A stretch of DNA of 7,723 bases from Oribacterium parvum (GTDB lineage Bacteria > Bacillota > Clostridia > Lachnospirales > Lachnospiraceae). This document shows positions 5,970-7,723 of the stretch, one piece after another. Numbering within the stretch: position 1 is the stretch's first letter; each line of letters starts with the position of its first letter. Both the position numbers and the translations under genes were made by a program. The notes under the pieces are model-generated. The model did not search any database and was not told where the DNA came from. It saw only the letters and a program-made list of their open reading frames with translations. The stretch covers positions 1-7,723 of the forward strand of contig CALIEL010000310.1 of the NCBI GenBank assembly GCA_938022235.1. The letters are read 5' to 3'.

Positions 5970-5976
5970 CCTCCTT
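5970..5976 (-). promoter_or_regulatory. Ribosome binding site selecting the start at 5963
   Basis: AAGGAGG lies six bases before the ATG at 5963. It also falls inside the longer reading from the ATG at 5981, which has no comparable site before it. Confidence 0.85.
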
Positions 5977-6035
5977 GGCATCTTTCAAGCAATTTCTTTT
6001 CTAGACTCTTTGTACAACTTGGTCCATAGCTTTTT

Positions 6036-6060
6036 GAACAGCTTTTAGGGAAAAGTGTTC
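6036..6060. repeat. Inverted repeat in the leader of the GldA-like gene
   Basis: GAACAGCTTTT (6036-6046) pairs with AAAAGTGTTC (6051-6060) around AGGG, with one bulged G. It lies 73-97 bp upstream of the start at 5963. There is no T-tract on either side, so it is not a simple terminator. It could be an operator or a leader hairpin. I recognise no known riboswitch in the leader. Confidence 0.45.
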
Positions 6061-6092
6061 TGAAAAGGAATGGTTATTTATTTAACAATCTT

Positions 6093-6098
6093 ATTGTA
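6093..6098 (-). promoter_or_regulatory. Possible extended -10 of the GldA-like gene
   Basis: The minus strand reads TGC-TACAAT, an extended -10 type sequence, but no good -35 is seen at 16-18 bp. It would give a leader of about 120 nt containing the 6036-6060 inverted repeat. Between 6100 and 6290 I see no gene or other clear signal. Confidence 0.35.
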
Positions 6099-6291
6099 GC
6101 ACGGAAGAGGGAAAACAGAAGGAGAAAATGTAGATTTGTCTAATATAGAGGAGTTATTGCTTTCTTCTATGAGGGGATAGAAAAATATCTGCTAAAATCT
6201 TTCATTAAACAGTATTCTTTTCTTTCAAAATGATGGAGAATCAAAAATAGAGTAAAGAGTTTGTCAGTTGATAAAGAAATAAAGCTAATCC

Positions 6292-6320
6292 TTTACAAAT
6301 AGCTATTTTCCTCGTACAAT
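6292..6320 (+). promoter_or_regulatory. ssrA promoter
   Basis: TTTACA (6292-6297) and TACAAT (6315-6320) are separated by exactly 17 bp, close to consensus. The mature tmRNA 5' end lies 13 bp downstream of the -10, so little or no 5' trailer would need RNase P trimming. Confidence 0.8.
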
Positions 6321-6332
6321 AAGACTGTTTTA

Positions 6333-6669
6333 GGGCTTGTACCGGTTTCGACGGGGATGATGCAGCTTTAGAAGCTATCCGAAAGAAGTCGCGTTAAACT
6401 TCAAACTTAAATTTAAACGCTAACGATAGTTACGCATTAGCAGCCTAAGCGCTGCTGGCCAGCCTTCCTGCACTCACACGGGAAGATCCTGACCTCATTT
6501 TTGTGAGAAACGACTGTTGCGGTTCCTCCCGCAACCGGGCGTATTTAGAGGATACCGGCTAGGACAAGACGTGCGCATCTTATCCTAGTGGGGAATCTTG
6601 AAGCGTACTATGATAGTAGAAGGAGAGGGAATTCGTTTTCGGACATGGGTTCGACTCCCATCAGGTCCA
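6333..6669 (+). ncRNA. ssrA: tmRNA (transfer-messenger RNA), one-piece
   Basis: tmRNA rescues ribosomes stalled on broken mRNAs: with SmpB it acts first as alanyl-tRNA, then as a short message tagging the nascent protein for proteolysis. The 5' end GGGCTTG (6333-6339) pairs fully with CAGGTCC (6662-6668), with two G-T wobbles, to form the acceptor stem. The T arm is ATGGG-TTCGACT-CCCAT (6645-6661). The hallmark CCGGTTTCGACGGGGATG follows the 5' acceptor strand. The tag frame is at 6419-6448. Downstream pseudoknot-like stems include GTTGCGG/CCGCAAC, and CTAGGACAAGA pairing with TCTTATCCTAG. The discriminator A6669 is followed by TCC, so the 3' CCA is not encoded. Ends are taken from the acceptor pairing. 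Confidence 0.96.
6419..6448 (+). other. tmRNA proteolysis-tag reading frame
   Basis: The frame GCT AAC GAT AGT TAC GCA TTA GCA GCC TAA encodes ANDSYALAA followed by stop, giving A-ANDSYALAA with the alanine carried by the tmRNA. It closely resembles the E. coli tag (AANDENYALAA), and the YALAA end is the ClpXP/FtsH-type degron. The resume codon is taken as GCT 6419 by analogy with E. coli. The frame is open further upstream (to TAA 6395-6397), so an earlier resume codon cannot be excluded. Confidence 0.8.
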
Positions 6670-6679
6670 TCCTAAACAT

Positions 6680-6718
6680 AGGGAGGAAATCTTCTCGGAT
6701 TTCCGTCCCTCTTTTCTT
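6680..6718 (+). terminator. ssrA terminator
   Basis: AGGGAGGAAATC (6680-6691) pairs with GATTTCCGTCCCT (6698-6710), with one bulged base, around a 6-nt loop, and is followed by CTTTTCTT. It begins 11 bp after the mature 3' end. A second small hairpin, TCAGGG-CTTC-CCCTGA (6720-6735), follows without a T-tract. Confidence 0.88.
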
Positions 6719-6750
6719 ATCAGGGCTTCCCCTGAATCAAACTTCCTAGC

Positions 6751-6780
6751 TTATTCATTTTAATAAAGTAATTCTATATT
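6751..6780 (+). promoter_or_regulatory. Possible rho promoter
   Basis: TTATTC (6751-6756) and TATATT (6775-6780) are 18 bp apart, about 30 bp before the rho start codon. The -35 match is poor and the region is AT-rich, so this is the best of weak candidates. Confidence 0.35.
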
Positions 6781-6811
6781 ATTTTTCATTTTTTCCATCA
6801 AAGGAGTATTT

Positions 6812-7723
6812 ATGCCAAGAAAAAAATCCACGGAGATTCAAGAAGAACTGCTGCAGACTGGGACGGAGGAGAGCAAAGCCGGCACAAAACCGCGCAAAGT
6901 CTCTGCAAAAAAGAAAGATGCATCCTTATCAGCGGATAGGGAGGCGGAGGTGCAATCCGTTGAGAAAAAAACAAGAAGCAGGAAAAAGTCCCCTTTGGAG
7001 GATGAGTCTGTCACAGAAGAGACGGCGATAGTGAAGGAAGACCGGGACGCAGTGAAGGCGGAAAAGGGGAGAGTAAAAAAAGAGAAGACTGTAGCGAATA
7101 AAGAGAAGACAGAAGCAAAAAAAACTGAAGCAACGAAAACTGTAGCTGTGAAAACTGAAGCAACGAAAGTGAAAGATGCTGTCTCCAATGAGTCTATTGA
7201 AGAAAGCACCCCAAACCCTGAGCTTGGAGAAGAGTCTTTTGACACTTCTTCCCGGAACAATGTGCCCAGAGAAGAAGTTCGTAGAGAAGGCCCCAGGGAC
7301 ACGGATGCCAAGGAAGCCCATGGAATTCTGGAGGTTATGGCTGACGGCTACGGTTTTATTCGTTCCGAAAACTTTATGCCGGGAGAGCAGGATGTCTATG
7401 TGAATTCCCTGATGATTCGCCGTTTTCATTTGAAAACCGGAGATATGATTTACGGCTATGCCAAGTCCAGGAATCCCCAGGAAAGATACAATGCCCTTCT
7501 GTATATTGAAACGGTCAACGACCTGCCGGTTTCTGCCATTTTCAGAAGACCGGATTTTGATAAGCTTACCCCCATTTTCCCGGATGAAAGAATCCATATG
7601 GAAAGAGAAGGGAAGAGAGTGCCTACCTCTTTAAGAGTGCTGGATCTTTTGGCGCCTATCGGAAAAGGACAGAGAGGAATGATTGTTTCTCCCCCAAAAG
7701 CCGGAAAGACAACTTTACTCAAA
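6812..7723 (+). CDS. rho: Transcription termination factor Rho, N-terminal 304 residues (3' end outside window)
   Basis: Rho is a hexameric RNA-dependent ATPase that loads on nascent RNA and ends transcription. The frame runs from ATG 6812, five bases after AAAGGAG (6800-6806), to the right edge. Residues 1-169 are a low-complexity, Lys/Glu/Thr-rich tail, expected to be disordered, containing tandem-like KTEATK units. From His170 the primary RNA-binding (cold-shock-like) domain follows: GILEVMADGYGFIRSENFMPGEQDVYV...IRRFHLKTGDMI, to about 236. Then come the linker with FRRPDFDKLTPIFPDERI and the ATPase start PTSLRVLDLLAPIGKGQRGMIVSPP, with Walker A PPKAGKTT at 294-301. In E. coli Rho the equivalent Walker A lies near residue 180, so about 115-120 residues are extra, all at the N-terminus. 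The rest of the ATPase domain is cut off. Confidence 0.97.
   Translation, partial: MPRKKSTEIQEELLQTGTEESKAGTKPRKVSAKKKDASLSADREAEVQSVEKKTRSRKKSPLEDESVTEETAIVKEDRDAVKAEKGRVKKEKTVANKEKTEAKKTEATKTVAVKTEATKVKDAVSNESIEESTPNPELGEESFDTSSRNNVPREEVRREGPRDTDAKEAHGILEVMADGYGFIRSENFMPGEQDVYVNSLMIRRFHLKTGDMIYGYAKSRNPQERYNALLYIETVNDLPVSAIFRRPDFDKLTPIFPDERIHMEREGKRVPTSLRVLDLLAPIGKGQRGMIVSPPKAGKTTLLK
7121..7168 (+). repeat. Direct repeat inside the rho N-terminal extension
   Basis: AAAACTGAAGCAACGAAA occurs at 7121-7138 and again at 7151-7168, a 30-bp period encoding KTEATK(TVAV)KTEATK. Looser versions of the same unit (KEKTVANKEKTEAKK) precede it from about 7080. This suggests the charged tail grows by slippage or unequal exchange. 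Confidence 0.8.

Noticed and set aside
4953..5981. Longer start of the dehydrogenase at 5981
   Set aside because: The AAGGAGG lies downstream of that ATG and is correctly placed for the ATG at 5963. The family N-terminus also fits the shorter form.
6838..7311. Minus-strand frame of 157 codons, and another at 6929-7597
   Set aside because: Both are antisense to the low-complexity part of rho. Their Ser/Phe-rich composition is the mirror of Lys/Glu codons.

Overview
The window looks like chromosome from a low-to-mid GC Firmicute of the Clostridia, probably Lachnospiraceae; an Oribacterium-like genome is my guess and no marker here proves it. The grounds are strong AGGAGG-type ribosome binding sites, A-rich extended -10 promoters, U-tract terminators, a GldA-type dehydrogenase, a one-piece tmRNA with an ANDSYALAA-type tag, and a Rho factor with a long charged N-terminal extension.

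Layout. (1) 1-606: the 3' end of an M20-family amidohydrolase gene and its terminator. (2) 617-1620: a compact two-gene unit on the + strand, DUF4160 followed by a DUF2442-HTH fusion. It has its own extended -10 promoter, a perfect inverted repeat set between -35 and -10, and a terminator. The layout resembles a toxin-antitoxin module repressed by its own DNA-binding partner, but that function is inferred. (3) 1621-2072: a non-coding block between convergent genes, holding three copies of a roughly 95-100 bp repeat. Two are direct and one is inverted, and the last two fold into a long hairpin. (4) 2073-4661, minus strand: a 681-residue zinc-ribbon/transmembrane/leucine-rich-repeat protein, then a small one-helix membrane protein. 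(5) 4662-4952: an AT-rich intergenic stretch with a possible aminotransferase remnant, a short direct repeat, and the terminator of the next minus-strand gene. (6) 4953-5963, minus strand: a GldA-family dehydrogenase with an apparent in-frame loss of about 29 residues that includes the family's metal-binding aspartate. (7) 6292-6718: ssrA (tmRNA) with a near-consensus promoter and a terminator. (8) 6812 to the window end: rho, truncated just after its Walker A motif.

The genes do not form one pathway. tmRNA and Rho are housekeeping functions, for ribosome rescue and transcription termination. The DUF4160/DUF2442-HTH pair with its neighbouring repeat block is the most accessory-looking part. 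The main leads are the promoter-embedded operator of that pair, the repeat family, the metal-site deletion in the GldA-like enzyme, and the zinc-ribbon-TM-LRR protein.
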